From Topomyia yanbarensis (lineage: Eukaryota > Arthropoda > Insecta > Diptera > Culicidae): 64,000 nucleotides of DNA. How positions within the stretch are numbered: position 1 is the stretch's first letter; each line of letters begins with the position of its first letter. The stretch covers positions 158,975,167 to 159,039,166 of the forward strand of contig NC_080672.1 of assembly GCF_030247195.1 (NCBI RefSeq), in the 5' to 3' direction. Below are positions 1 to 12,055 of the stretch, in pieces. The notes below the pieces were generated by a model. It was given only the letters and a program-made list of their open reading frames with translations, made no database searches and had not been told where the DNA came from. The position numbers and the translations under genes are program-made.

Positions 1-894
1 TATTCCGGCAATTCATATATTACAGCTCCGAGCAACCCGTCGAGGTTCGCTAACATATGTCATCTACACCGCGAAAGAGGAAAAGACAAACTATTAGCGT
101 TGGGTAATTTCGGGAGAGATACTGCACACTTTCAAAAAATGTTTCTTAAGTACACTGGAATGGTTTTTGTCATGAATAAAAATTAATCAAGGTCAATTGA
201 GGTGAGATGTGCAGGTAAAACGCCGCACCGTGGTTCCAAACCCAAAAATCGTGAACAAAAATAGTCTCTCAGTGATGTTTCCAGATTAGATTTCATGATC
301 ACGCCTACAAATCGGTTAGTACTTTCACTTTTCTTTTTCGCATTCTGTATAATAGTTAATTTGAAGTAACTTTATTAGGGAAACTATAAATCTATACATT
401 AGTACGACCGACATATACAGCGCTGTTAGAAAAAAAAAAATGCAGCGCCAATATTTGTTAAAGTTTAATTTAGAATACTTTCATACTTTCTACACTCCAA
501 TAGCATTGCATGTTTTTTTAAATGACGTATAGTAAGAAACCATAGCTCTCATGTCGGAAGAAGGTCTATGTAAAGCTGTACGTAAAAATAGCAGCGCTAC
601 CACAAAGGGTTTTTAAATCGCAAAATTTTTCTAGATTTTCAGCGTAATTTATCTATTCTGTTCGGTATGGTATTCCTACGGTTACTATTAGCCCGAAAGT
701 TTAAATGTTGTAGTTGAAATCACTATGATGGGTTGTTCGAAGCACCGTACAGTCGAGAAACGAAATCTCATCAAACGGTTGATTGCTAGTGGCAAAACAT
801 ACTGTGAAGATTAGGAATATTTACAGTGTTCGGCTAATGACAGTAAAGTGGTATTATTTGGCTCGTAAGGCATCATAGGTTTGACGACCAGCAG

Positions 895-1239
<345 letters not shown>

Positions 1240-1924
1240 ATTCCATAAAAAAGTTATACGATCTCTCAGAATTCTGTAATATTTGGTAGAATCGTTTCTT
1301 ACCGAAAAATATTAGATACCTAGTTTTTATTTCGTCATTAGGATGTTACATTTTCACGTTAGATTGGTGCAAAAAATCGTGATATTTCAAAAGTTGATTT
1401 CTATTAAAATTCATAACTTTTGAACCGCTGCACCGATTTTTATCGGTTATAGATCAAATGAAAGGTGTTTAAAAGTAGTTTCAAGAAAAAAAATAGTAAG
1501 CTTTGAAAAATATTGGGTTTTGTATGAACAAAATGTGTATTAATTGGTTTTTCTTGATTTTCACTAAGAAGGGCCCTAACTACTCCATACTTTTATATTT
1601 TTAATCTACACAACATATCCTTAGGTTTCGAAGATGCAATTTTTTGAAAATAAAAAATCTATGTATGCACCCCACGTGCATGGAAACGATGAAAACGCAT
1701 TGTAGTTCACATACATCTCCAGCAAGTCACAGCAGCTGTGAATAAAGAAATCCACGAGTTACTTACAAGTTGGGTGCAACATTCGTTTCAACCTGGGGGC
1801 TGTCCATTAACCATGTAGAAAAAAAAATTCAGACATTGCAGATCCTGCCCTCCCCTCGCGTTCAAAATATTTTTACCGAGCGTCATCTTTGGCTAGACTA
1901 AGGGGCTGATTAAAACGGGTCTTC

Positions 1925-2035
1925 ACTGTATTGTGTTTCATTTGATGTAAAGAGATGAAGAATTGTTAACGACGCATATTTCTACATGTTCTTGAATGTA
2001 AATTCAAGTGAATTGTGACGCTCCTTTAATGTGCA
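1925..2035 (-). repeat. Dispersed repeat, pair with 5362-5470
   Basis: On the minus strand this stretch matches 5362-5470 over about 100 bp. The match includes the shared core CACAATTCACTTGAATTTAC and a conserved TTTACATCAAA further on. It probably belongs to a MITE family, but no ends can be defined. Confidence 0.6.
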
Positions 2036-2748
2036 TCTTGCGGGATATAAATATTTTTAAGTGTGTAGATAAATAGTTTCTTTGTGAAAGATACCCCAAA
2101 ATAATTGTTGTATAAGACTACCATAAAACCATATATATACCGCATAAGTAACCTATCCTGAACGCATAGGATCATTTAATGTCTTACGCATCCTCAGCCA
2201 TTGAGTATGCCGCACTCGGCACTCAAATAGCCTCATAACCAAACATTATTTTAGTTTAAATTTCCCGCACCCGCAATTGTGATGCGACATCTATCCGAAT
2301 TGTTGGGGGAAGAAGCCACACGACCACATTTTCCTCTGAGATTATAAGGTGAACGTATTAGTGAACCCATTCTAATAGGTCCCAACTATTCAATTATCGC
2401 GTACTTATTAAAATGGATCTATGTGCCAGTGAGAGATTCTCTTTGTTTAATATCTCTTTCAGTTATTACGGCGCCACCATAGAACTTTTCAATTTTTGTC
2501 TAGTACATATCGAGAGATTATTATTTTGACTGGCATGTCATGCAAAGAGTTAAGTAACAAACGGAAAGGCCACCGAGTTATTAGCGAAACAGAATGTAAA
2601 CAAAGAGAGGCTCATTCATAATTTATTGCAAGTGAATAATAAAGATTATTACATTTTCAGTATTGTAATTCTTCGATGGACAAACTCACAGTATCATATT
2701 ATCGTAGAAGAGTGCGGCACGTGGTAGCTCTCCCGAAATTACCTTAAT

Positions 2749-3378
2749 AGATTTTCATACATGCACCAGACAGAAGGAATAAGACGAAGAATAAAATCCA
2801 CTGACGAAAATATTGAATCCTCGAGCGAAGAAGCAAAATGCAAATAACAGATTAGACACATATGTTAACCAATACATATTCATTGAGAGTGGATGCAGTT
2901 AGTTTGAAACGAGAGAAATTGTATGAATGAATTATGTTAATTTTATACGAAAACATTTCTGGACTATCCGAAGTACGTCAGTGTGACAGAGACCACTAGC
3001 GTTTCGAATGAGATATAAACGCAGGGCCGCACCGAAAATTTCCCCTCAAAACATTCTCTTCGAGGGAGCCTCTCCAGCTATCGCTGTTCGCTTTGATTAC
3101 TTCGTTCACCTCATTCGAATCACATCGAAGATAGACATCGCTATTGAAAACATAAACATAAAACCGAACGAGCAAAATGAGAGAATATGTTCCATCATAC
3201 TCTCGCTCGATTGATCTAAAATCTCTCTCTCTCTCGCGTTTGACGCTTGGTCACAGTTGGTAGCCTCTACTGTTTTGACGTCGTATTGCGCATACTCGTC
3301 TCTCAGCATCAGTCCGAGAAGATGCACAAAAATCGACCGATGGGGTCATTTTCCATCACATCACCTTCTCTACTCTTT
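2749..3378. other. Unassigned single-copy DNA
   Basis: No repeat ends or convincing exon are visible. A short TC-rich run occurs at about 3224-3237. The open frames at 3008-3214 and 3106-3327 lie on opposite strands over the same bases and show no recognisable domain, so I do not call either a gene. Confidence 0.5.
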
Positions 3379-3638
3379 GGGGACCATTCATAAATTACGT
3401 AACGCTTTTAGGGGGGGGAGGGGGTTCGAGAAGTTGTTACATATTGTGACATAGGGGGGAGGGGGAGTAAGCTAGATCGTTATGTAACATGTTTTCATCG
3501 AAGAAAAAAAAAATTTCAAGGAATTTGTTACGTAATAGGGGAGGGGGGGATAACTAAATTTGTGACAATTTGTTACATTGGGGGAGGGGGGAGTCAATTT
3601 TGGGCAATTTTTGCGTTACGTAATTTATGAATGGTCCC
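3379..3638. mobile_element. MITE with GGGACCATTCATAAATTACG ends
   Basis: The terminal inverted repeats are about 26 bp: GGGACCATTCATAAATTACG at the left and its complement ending in ATGGTCCC at 3638. The interior is palindromic with G-runs (GGGGGGGAGGGGG) alternating with TTGTTAC motifs. This kind of element is widespread in arthropods. A lone terminus of the same family lies at 38132-38155. Confidence 0.8.
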
Positions 3639-3748
3639 TTGTACGTATGACACGCATAGAATCTCACTTTCGTTGGATTTTCCCGTCGGTCTTCTTGTTT
3701 CGACTTTTTCCTCTATCAACCTGACGCAATCACCCAAACCCCCTAAAA
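3639..3748. other. Unassigned DNA between MITE and pogo fragment
   Basis: Nothing recognisable. A 95-codon plus-strand frame runs from 3631 across the MITE end and over the antisense of the transposase fragment, so I treat it as spurious. Confidence 0.4.
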
Positions 3749-3935
3749 AACACCCACAAGCCCACAGAAGCAAGCCAGATTCAGGTAGGATCCATTTCCG
3801 TCAGTTCCGCTCTTTAAGTACCTGCTCCACTCAAGCAACTGCCGCAAAAGTTCGGTCCACTTCACTAAATTGTACAATTTGTACCTTTTCTTGCAATGAC
3901 AAAACCAGTACCTTATGAAACCTCTTCCGTGCCAT
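3749..3935 (-). pseudogene. Pogo/Tigger-like transposase, N-terminal fragment
   Basis: Reading the minus strand from an ATG at 3935, the frame gives a basic start (M-A-R-K-R) followed by VLSLQEKVQIVQF after a few residues. This is the layout of the psq-type helix-turn-helix that begins pogo/Tigger/CENP-B-like DNA transposases. The frame meets a stop near 3833 (TGA) and another near 3810, and no DDE catalytic domain follows, so it is a decayed N-terminal relic. The DNA-binding domain would normally recognise the element's terminal repeats. The assignment rests on about 30 residues and is moderate. A different psq-domain protein is possible. Confidence 0.42.
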
Positions 3936-4428
3936 GTCCCCCACAACAGCCGGAATCCCACACGATTTCAATTTCCCATAGAACGGTATACGAAATCAGA
4001 GTGGGAGGTCAGCAAAGAGGATTTGGCTGCTCTGAATTTAATTTTTGATGAAGATCGGTCATCTGCTGTCCCCAACCTAAGCTCCCGATGATTGTATGGA
4101 CTAGGCAGTCTAAGTAGGCGGCGATGGGCGTACCTTGTAATGAAGCGCGTGGATGGAATCGGTAGGAAGTGTTCGTCAAAACACGCGCACCGGCAGAAGC
4201 GAATGGGCAGCATGCGATTGTTGCCATCTTGTGCGTTCTAACCGTTGTGATGATGTGCAAAATTTACAGTCAGATTTTTTCTTTGCTGTTACACGTGCCG
4301 TAACTGAGATTAGGAAGATTCGCTTCTGTGATTTGTGTTGTTTAGATTTGTTTTCTTATAGGAATATTGACGTTTGATTCTCGATTTTAGTTTAATTCTG
4401 TTAGCAAATTCAAATTGTTTCTATACAT
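3936..4428. other. Unassigned DNA with short overlapping open frames
   Basis: Several frames are open here on both strands (for example the plus-strand frame ending at about 4090, with an acidic tail). None gives a recognisable domain and they overlap each other. The segment could be more of the decayed pogo-like element or single-copy DNA. Confidence 0.35.
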
Positions 4429-4429
4429 A

Positions 4430-4748
4430 GGGTGATGAGCCTATTTGCGCCATGTTTCTATTATCACCCTACCCATTTGAAGCCGTTGGTTAGAGCAGTG
4501 TCTGCCATCTTTGTTCAACGCATTGAGTCAAATGGTAGCGCAACAATAGGGGCACTCGATTCGAGTTTTCATTGTGCTCAAACACGAGAATTTTACTGTT
4601 TTCAACGCATTTGTGTTATTATATTGGTTCTTAACAACGAAGCAAAGCGGTTGAAGTAAATTTTTACGCAATCCATTGATTGTAAGGCAAGAAATTACCG
4701 ATTTAGTGAGGCACCTTGCTTAGTATGGTGAAAATAGGCTCATCACCC
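4430..4748. mobile_element. MITE with GGGTGATGAGCCTATTT ends
   Basis: The left end GGGTGATGAGCCTATTTGCG is matched by its reverse complement at the right (AAATAGGCTCATCACCC). TA lies directly outside both ends (4428-4429 and 4749-4750), consistent with TA target duplication. Length is 319 bp. The 75-codon frame inside is not expected to be coding. Confidence 0.85.
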
Positions 4749-4833
4749 TATATTCTTATAGGCATGACCTATCCAGTTAACCATAAAAATTAAAAATCTC
4801 GTAGGAAAGAAGCGACGGTTCCTACTCAAAGCA

Positions 4834-5360
4834 ACACAACTAGAAAACTCTTATCACTTATACGTCTCCAGTCCCTGACATATACGAGAATCAATTTTAC
4901 GTTTGATTTTAATTTTTCATGGCGTTGAATCACAGACTAACAGACATAACACTATGAGGAAATTCCCACAAAAACATCGATCCAACAATTTTCCCATAAC
5001 ACTAGCTCCACCTTTTATTCACGGTCCCAAACACTCATTTATTGGTGGGTTTGGGAACAATTTTTCACTAGTGGTCTATCCCCCATATGCTTGTTCATAT
5101 GTCAGTGGCGCCATAATTTCAAATGTGGCCACAGTCCCAACTACAAATATATTTAAAATGACCGTTAAACCGGGCGAAGCTTTGTTTTTGAGTGTTATGT
5201 CTGTTAGTCTGTGGTTGAATTTCGTAAATCACGCAATTTTACTTCACATATAGTGTATGTTCTGTATGGTAATAAGTGTAATTTCATGTCATTGCGCAAG
5301 TATAGTATATGTTTCACGTAAATTTAAACGGATAAAATTCCAATATTTGTAACATAAAAG
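4834..5360 (-). mobile_element. Family G element, diverged, split by a MITE
   Basis: With the insert at 4931-5213 removed, this segment matches the reverse complement of 43195-43440. Shared landmarks are ACGTCTCC...CCTGACATATACGAG, TTTACGTTTGA and TTTCGTAAATCA. The ends are worn: the left keeps only a TAGAAAA-like trace and the right only a weak match, so the limits are approximate. Confidence 0.6.
4931..5213. mobile_element. hAT-like MITE with CACAGACTAACAGACATAAC ends
   Basis: The terminal inverted repeats CACAGACTAACAGACATAAC are near perfect. The 7-bp sequence GTTGAAT lies directly outside both ends (4924-4930 and 5214-5220), close to the 8-bp duplication typical of hAT elements. A related empty site exists inside this window at about 43345 (family G copy), which fixes the insertion boundaries. 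Length is 283 bp, with no transposase. Confidence 0.85.
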
Positions 5361-5361
5361 T

Positions 5362-5470
5362 AGCATCACAATTCACTTGAATTTACATTGAAGAACATAT
5401 AAAAAGATGTGTCGCTCACAATTTTCCAGTTTTTTCAGCCAAGCTTTTTACATCAAAAGAAATACAAAGT
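5362..5470 (+). repeat. Dispersed repeat, pair with 1925-2035
   Basis: Matches the reverse complement of 1925-2035 across about 100 bp, with several small indels. It directly follows the split family G copy and could be its worn extension. Confidence 0.6.
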
Positions 5471-5539
5471 TTATTTTTACATGTCAAAACATGTAATAAA
5501 TCTACTAGGAAATAGACAAATACGTCAAAATTTTGTTTA

Positions 5540-6230
5540 TGTCATATCGCGTCGTTTTGCACATTTCGAGAAAACCGATTTTTAAAGTTTGAGATTGAAT
5601 ATCTTCAAACTTATAAATGATACAAACAATTCAAAGCAGACAATTGATGCTTCTATCTATTCTGTATTAATCTCTCAAATATTACGATGATCAGTTGACT
5701 ATGTTGCGAGCTTTCATTATAAATGTAAACAAAAGTCGCACTCGCACGTATCATAGGTGTGTACTGATGACAAAATTTGTTTGGCGTGTCATAATCGTGC
5801 ATTGAAAATTTTCCATAGAAAAAAATCATCAATTATTAACTTTTATTCATATCTTTGGATTCATTCGGTCTATAAACAATCGCTGAGATGCATTTTGAAG
5901 GAAATGAGACAGGAAATCTAAAAAAATAGTTATTTTTGGGTAACGTGTTGCCAAATATGATATATTTACAGTTTAAAACTTAAATTGCATTTTCCTCACA
6001 ATTCGTGCCTTCTTGTATTGAAAATGATTATGCCATTGTTTTTCTCATATAGTTTCACATGTAAATAAATTTTATGCATCAAGATAATTTGAGCCATTAC
6101 CCGGACACAGTCATTTGAAGCAAAAAAATGCCAATTTCTCAGCACGTTTCTCGCTATATCTCAGTAACCAAGCACCAAGATAGCACAAAAGTGACGATAT
6201 GTAATTTTCAGTTTTTCTAAGTATATAGTT
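5540..6230 (+). repeat. Dispersed repeat, pair with 22045-22520
   Basis: Shares ATCAATTATTAACTTTTATT, CAATCG.TGAGATGCATTTT and TTTCTCGCTATAT.TCAGTAACC in the same order with 22045-22520. The two copies have diverged with many indels. No ends or coding capacity are apparent. Confidence 0.65.
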
Positions 6231-6374
6231 TTTTTTCGTAATCCCCTACGCCAATTTAAAAAAACACAATTTTGTGGCAACGCCGTTTAAAGTTTTCGAT
6301 CAGGTAAAAAAAAATTAACTTCAGTGATACGTTAATCAGCTGCACTAGGTTCGTAGAGTAGAACTTTGGAAAAA

Positions 6375-7065
6375 TATTCTATTGGGGGTGGTGAAGGGTT
6401 TCAGCGTGAAAAAAACATTCTTTTTTGCGATTTTTTTAGAGCTTTGCGTGAAGCGAATTGATCAAATCTTTTGTATATTATGGTATATCATTTGAATAAC
6501 ATGCTGTAATTTTTCTATGCAAAAATATCGACAAACGACTCGGTGACGAAGCTTTTTGTAGAACGTCTCTGGAAAAACATGATTTGCGGTGTTACCTGCC
6601 ATTCCAAAACCACTGGACCGATTTCTTTCAAACTTTGCATTCACATTCAATGTAAAAAATACCTAACCCCTACGTTGAGGTTTTGAGATAGATTTTCAAT
6701 TAAGGGGGTTTTTTACTCATTTTAAATAAAAACTAGCAAAAGATAAATATGAGTAAACACCCAATTAAATGTAAAATTATCCCAAAAACTCAACGTAGGA
6801 GTTAGGTATTTTTAACATAAAATGTGTATGCAAAGTTTCAAAGAAATCAGTTAAGTAGTTTTTGAATGGCAGTTAACACCGCAAATCATGTTTTTTTTCC
6901 AGAGACGTTCTACGAAAAGCTTCGTCACCGAGTCGTTTGTCGATATTTTTGCAAAGAAAAATGTACGAAAGTTTTAATAAATTTGCTTCACGCAAATTTC
7001 TAAAAAATTCGCAAAAACTTGTTTTTTTTTCACGCTGAAACCTTTTACCACCGCCCCACCTCCTC
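6375..7065. repeat. Long palindrome (foldback), arms about 340 bp
   Basis: The left arm (from GGTTTCAGCGTGAAAAAAA near 6398) reappears reverse-complemented in the right arm (ending near 7045). Matching blocks are CGACAAACGACTCGGTGACG at 6528 versus its complement at about 6930, and the CCTACGTTGAG...CTCAACGTAGG pair around the centre at about 6725. It is probably a foldback or MITE dimer. The frames in it are mirror artefacts. Confidence 0.85.
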
Positions 7066-7425
7066 CCCACCCCTTAACTTATAATATAAGAAGATACGCT
7101 TTAGAATTGATTAGAAGATGATATTATTAGAAGTTTTAAAACTCGATCGAAATTTGAAATTTTGATGTTTCGAAGATGACGGTTTCGGAATTATCTCCTT
7201 TCGCAGAAAGTTCGATTTTCATCAAACCAGCACCAAACCAAATTTCTGGCTACGCCGCTGACTCCGAATAAGTAGAAATAAAGTCGTTCTACACTCATCC
7301 ACAGAAACTTCTACGAATACTATCATCTATTATAATACTTGTTTCTCAATAGGTACATCCTTTATTTTAAGAATATTCTTTTTTGCTTTTGCATCGAACT
7401 ACACCAAAATTTTGGTAATTTCTTA
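7066..7425. other. Unassigned AT-rich DNA
   Basis: No repeat ends, exon signals or domain-bearing frames seen. Confidence 0.4.
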
Positions 7426-7600
7426 AATTTTGTCAAAAACGAAAATGCCATTAGTCTTATGTCGTTTTTGACAGTGCACTACACCGGTTTAGTCGGTGCT
7501 ACACTCATTCAAACATGGGTGTAATCAGGCTGTCTCTTTTTTTGCACTACACCGGTTTAGCACCAGGTAAAAACGAAAACGCTATTAAATTTGCCGAAAA
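7426..7600. repeat. Short repeat with duplicated GCACTACACCGGTTTAG
   Basis: GCACTACACCGGTTTAG occurs at about 7476 and again at about 7544. Each is next to a GTnAAAAACGAAAA(T/C)GC motif (about 7431 and 7566), and GTCAAAAACGAAAA pairs with GTCGTTTTTGAC. It looks like a MITE remnant made of two imperfect units. Confidence 0.5.
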
Positions 7601-8399
7601 TAGCCAAAAAACGATACAGTAGAACCTTGCGGCAATTAAAACATAGTAACATATGAACTGAAAATTATAGAAGAGGTGTTAGTTTTAAGCATTCTTTAAT
7701 GATTTAGCCTTCCAAAAATCGCGCAAATGCCCCTGAACGACCCGCTGGCGCACTAAGACGATTTCGCTAGATTTAAAAGCTAGTGGACCTTGTGCATTAG
7801 CTCATGTAACAGAAGGTTATTGAAGAGCTTCGCGAAAAAAAATGTGAGTGATGTTGATGATTTTACCTAAATGGTTTTGGGATTTTTTTTAAATTTGTTC
7901 TTTGGCATTAGGATTAATATTAATCGTTCAAATCAAAGATAATGTTGGAATGTTTCCGGTGGTTCAACGGTCTTCGAATCATCACTTTTCGAAAAAGTCG
8001 ATATCGAAATAAAGTTCAAAATATGCACGCATATACTTCAGAGGTAACGGGATATCAAAAGCTGCCACTTCTGTTCTTACTTATCAGTCGTGTTGAAAAT
8101 TCGAACGCTATTGAGAGGATGCACTTCAAATACATGCAATATGTTTTTCCATTATTTTTTGGTCCAGAACAACATATATAGCTCCTCCAGGAAAATTCAG
8201 TTTTTTTCTACATAATGCATTGATTGAAGAACTTAGCAAAGTAATATTATTTTTTTCGCTTTACCATTGATTTGGTTTGGACTTTGAGATTTCTCGCACT
8301 GAAGTTCTTATATGATGATTTGAGCGTTTCTCTGAATCCTACATAAGAAAGTTAAATGAAATGTCTCATTATACTGTCATTTGCGTAAAAAGCTTTTCA
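7601..8399. other. Unassigned AT-rich DNA
   Basis: Nothing recognisable. A 79-codon frame at 7942-8181 shows no domain or coding-like composition. Confidence 0.4.
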
Positions 8400-8416
8400 T
8401 ATATAAAGATATCCTA

Positions 8417-8795
8417 CAAAAATGCGCATGCATGAGAAAATCACAATTGCACTAACAGGTTGAAAAAGAAAATTTCGACAATTTTGTTTTTATGTCTAAA
8501 AAGAAGAACCTTCCACAAAAAATAACTCACCCAATAAAAAAAATCATAGGATTTCGTCATGTCATGCTAGAGTTATGCGATAGCACACGGAGATCACGGA
8601 GAGATATCAAGTAAAAAGGTGCATATATGATAAAAGCACAATTTCACTGAAGGGTGGATTAAGAAAATTTCAATACTTCATTTTTATGCCTAAGAACCTA
8701 CCTCAGAAAATAGCCAACAAAATAACGCAAAAATCAAAGCAATTCGTCATGCCATCTTGAGTTATCCGATTTGGAACGAAAATCATTCAACGCTT
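8417..8795 (+). repeat. Degenerate tandem duplication, unit about 190 bp
   Basis: Unit 1 (about 8417-8600) and unit 2 (about 8620-8795) align in direct orientation. Shared blocks are ATGCGCATGCATGA/GTGCATATATGA, GAAAATTTCgAcaAtTT, TTTTTATG.CTAA, and TTCGTCATG.CAT..TGAGTTAT. They have diverged substantially, so the duplication is old or part of an old element. Confidence 0.65.
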
Positions 8796-8800
8796 AAAGC

Positions 8801-9198
8801 AACAGGTCGCTATTTTGATTTGGATCTATCGTCTAACAGACCCCAGGTTGGTATCAGTTACTGACGAGCAAAATACGAAACATAAACCCCTCATTGTTTG
8901 ATACGTCTATTCGAAAAAGTGCTCGAGAACTGTTCTATGTTTGGTATTGCGCCTTCATGTTCAAATCTGATCATTCAATTTTGTTCCCTCTAGGGAGTTA
9001 ATATTTTTTTGCATATCTGCATTTTTATACAAATTACGAGTTATTTCTGTCTTAGCAATGTTTTGGACCCTAAAATCTATCTATCTTCGTTAGTGTAGTT
9101 AGCTAATTTCGATAGTGTAGTGGATTTTGAAACAGGAATCTATTGCTATTGCTAATGCATTTAATTGGAAAGCGAACAAGTGAATTTGTTGTTCGGGA
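8801..9198. other. Unassigned DNA
   Basis: No repeat ends or gene signals recognised. Confidence 0.4.
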
Positions 9199-9885
9199 AT
9201 GCCCTTGGTTTGGAATAGCTATTACTCTGTGGAGCATAACAATGTATGTAGTAAATATTTGTCAATTCCTGAATTAGTGAGAGCTATATGTTTTCAGAAC
9301 AGTTTGTTTCATCGACTCGTTGTACATATTCGGATACATAGTAACTGCGATTACCGGTTTCGTGCATTATTTAATTCAATTAGCAATTCAGCGGTAACAG
9401 TAACGCAACTGGCAGTACAACTAAAGGTGCATCGTTTCGTAATGAGTACCCATACTCAACCCATCAGTCCTTATCCCGAAATCAAACAGCCAGCGCAGTT
9501 TTACAAATTACCAAAATCCCACCGCGGCATTAGCCGGGTGTGGGTTGTTTTATTTACATCCCATCTATTAGCCCTGCCGGGCGCCTCATTTGAAAACATT
9601 GTTATTAGTGAAGAGCATAATCCACAACACGTGTCGGCTGTCAGGCTATGTGGTAGTATGGCACCCATCTTCAGCTGCGCTAGAGCGCTCTCCAGTATCC
9701 GGAAAGAGCGGAGGGCGAGCTCTTTACAATTCGTAGAATTTTCAATTTTATTGTATGACGTGATATCCCGCGAATATTATACTAACCGACAAAACAACAA
9801 TGCAAAATCATGCGAAATTGTTTACCCCTCCCTCGGTGACACCTACTTTTCTGTTACGGAACGATTGTTCCGATCGTGCCTGTAA
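9199..9885 (+). other. 228-codon open frame of uncertain meaning
   Basis: This is one of the longest uninterrupted frames outside simple repeats. The translation has no signal peptide, membrane segment, zinc-finger or enzyme motif that I recognise, and its composition is unremarkable. The frame lies in a GC-richer, apparently single-copy island (about 9440-10170). It could be a chance frame in a conserved non-coding segment, or a lineage-specific exon. No splice signals or Kozak-like context decide between them. I give it a low chance of being protein-coding. Confidence 0.18.
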
Positions 9886-10770
9886 GCATAGCCAACCACC
9901 ATGTAACCGAGCGACAACTTCCGGCTCTGCATCTAACTCCGCATAGCCTCGTAGTTTCATTTAAAGTCACGTCCTTTCGCATAGTCCTTCCGTTGTTTCG
10001 GCGGCAAAACGATTTTCAGTTGGGACTTATAGGCGGCTTGCAATAGGGATTAAAATATTACGAGAAACAGGCCGTTTATAAATTACCAGCAGCGACAGCG
10101 CTGGCGGCCTGTGGGTTGAAAGCCGCCACCCGCAATCTGCCTGGGCACAGTTAATCCTTCTCACCAATAAATCAACTCACAGCTTCAGCTTTTTTGTTGT
10201 TTGCAGTTCGATAGGATACTCTTTTCCAGCATGCACTGTCGATGATATGGTGATAGGAATTATTACACTGCTAATGTAGTGGTAGTGAGCGGTCTGATTG
10301 TTTCACTTTTCCACAAGTCAAACTTTTGCAAATATTTCTAGATAAAGTACTAAAGATTTGTCGGCAAATTTATGTCATGTTGTTAAATTTTTTCATTTTT
10401 TCGGTAATTTTGAATAGTTTGGTCTTGGGGTATTTCCCATTTAAACGTCTTCTTATTTCAAACTTGTTTTAAACAATTTTGAAGCAATATTTTGTCGATA
10501 GTAGTATAGGTCAATCCAATCCATGCTACTTGGGGAAAGACGAAAATGTTTCGATCTATCAGTTTTCATACTATAATTTGAATTGTCGAAAAGTTGTTCT
10601 GCTGAACAAAATAATTTTTCGACTGTCGCTTTCCTGAAAAAGTCATTTACGAAACACGACTTTACATTATTCTAGCAGGACATCCTAGAAGTTTCTGGGC
10701 GATTTTCCATTTAGAATGACAACCTTAAGATGTGACAACTTGGATTGGATTTTTCAACAATAATGTCGTG
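9886..10770. other. GC-richer island, then unassigned DNA
   Basis: About 9886-10170 continues the GC-richer segment, with GGCGGC and CCGCC blocks and a GGCCGTTTATAAATTACC stretch. It has no repeat structure and could be a regulatory region, which is inference. The rest up to 10770 is AT-rich and unrecognised. Confidence 0.35.
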
Positions 10771-10772
10771 TA

Positions 10773-11545
10773 GGGGGAAATGGGAAAAGTCAAACCGCCG
10801 GCCAATTCGGACCCCTAGCTGTTTCTCAACGACGGTAATAATTTGCAAAGTGTATACATCATTTTCATGGCTGTTATGTAGCTCTTTTCTATTTCACAAA
10901 ATTTTGCGGTTCTCAGTTTTCGTTTCTCAGTAAATCAAGTGCATTATCGTGATTTTGGATCTTCCGGTTAATATCATTTATTTAATATCTTGTTTTGGGC
11001 GAGACTATTAACTGTTTTCGTTTAATCGGTGTGTGAATAATAGAATATGGGCTGGTCCAATTCGGACCTTTTGCCGTGTTTACGATCTGATACGCGATCG
11101 CGAAAAACCGTTTGAGAGGCACGTGTGCGCAGTCGGTCAAGCTTTCAGGAAATCATAAGTTTTCACAAATCGGTTGACAGACTTCGACGTTATAGCTCAT
11201 GATATATTTTTAGGTAATTAGGCTCAGCTCTTACTTTTTATTATATATTTACTACAAAGTTTTATACATCGAAATTTAGTGAAAATCTTAGGCCAAAATA
11301 GAAAGTCATTTTAATTGCAAAAAAACGATAAGAAATGGTGGTCCGAATTGGAACAGGGTTAGGGTAATTCGGACCTTTCACGTACTTTTGCGCAGAACCG
11401 TTTATACACATACGGTAAAAGATCGGAAAAAGTGCAATAGATCAGGCTTTCAGAAAAAAAAATATATTTATTTGTGAATCAGTTGACACGTTCTAGTTCT
11501 ATAGCTCATAAACCCTTACTAGGTCCGAGTTGGCCCAGTTCCCCC
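10773..11545. mobile_element. TAGGGGGAA-type TIR element, family I, copy 1
   Basis: The left end GGGGGAAATGGG is matched at the right by CCCAGTTCCCCC, with TA outside each (10771-10772 and 11546-11547). The motif AATTCGGACC recurs inside (about 10802, 11060 and 11373, with an inverted GTCCGAATT at 11341), like subterminal protein-binding repeats. The related element at 36946-37765 uses the same ATTCGGACC motif. No transposase is visible. Confidence 0.75.
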
Positions 11546-12055
11546 TAAAAGTCATAATGTAACAAACTATATCTAAAACCTTTTTTCTTTTTTTATTTCG
11601 ACTGGTATATAGTCACATTTTCTTCTTTACTTTTCAAAGACATTCAATTAGAGATTGCTGAGTAGGGAAAGTTATGAAAATTGTACTCAAATAAGAACAA
11701 GGATGTGAAATATACAGATCGGAAGACTAGAAGTGGCCGGGTCATTATAAACAGGCTTATAATGTTACAGACTAATCTTTTGTCTTCTGCTTGTATGAGT
11801 CGAGCTTAGGCAGCATTACTACGAATCGCTCAAGTCTACCAACATGGCTCATGGCAAAGACTTGTCTTTCTTTAACATGAGAACTGACAGAAGAGAAGTC
11901 ACGTAAGATCACCACTGGAAACCTGTCGACGATTCACAGCATCAATGGAATGTTGCGGTTCATCCCCATTTGCCTTTCGAATGCCGGGATTGATTTTTAT
12001 TGGGCTATTGCAATTGCTCTTGTAGTCATAGAGGGTTTTCTACTGAGTGGTGTTC
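11546..12055. other. Unassigned DNA
   Basis: No repeat ends or gene signals recognised. Confidence 0.4.

Noticed and set aside
6462..7070. Pair of minus-strand open frames sharing a similar stretch
   Set aside because: They read the palindrome arms, and the similarity is the inverted repeat itself.
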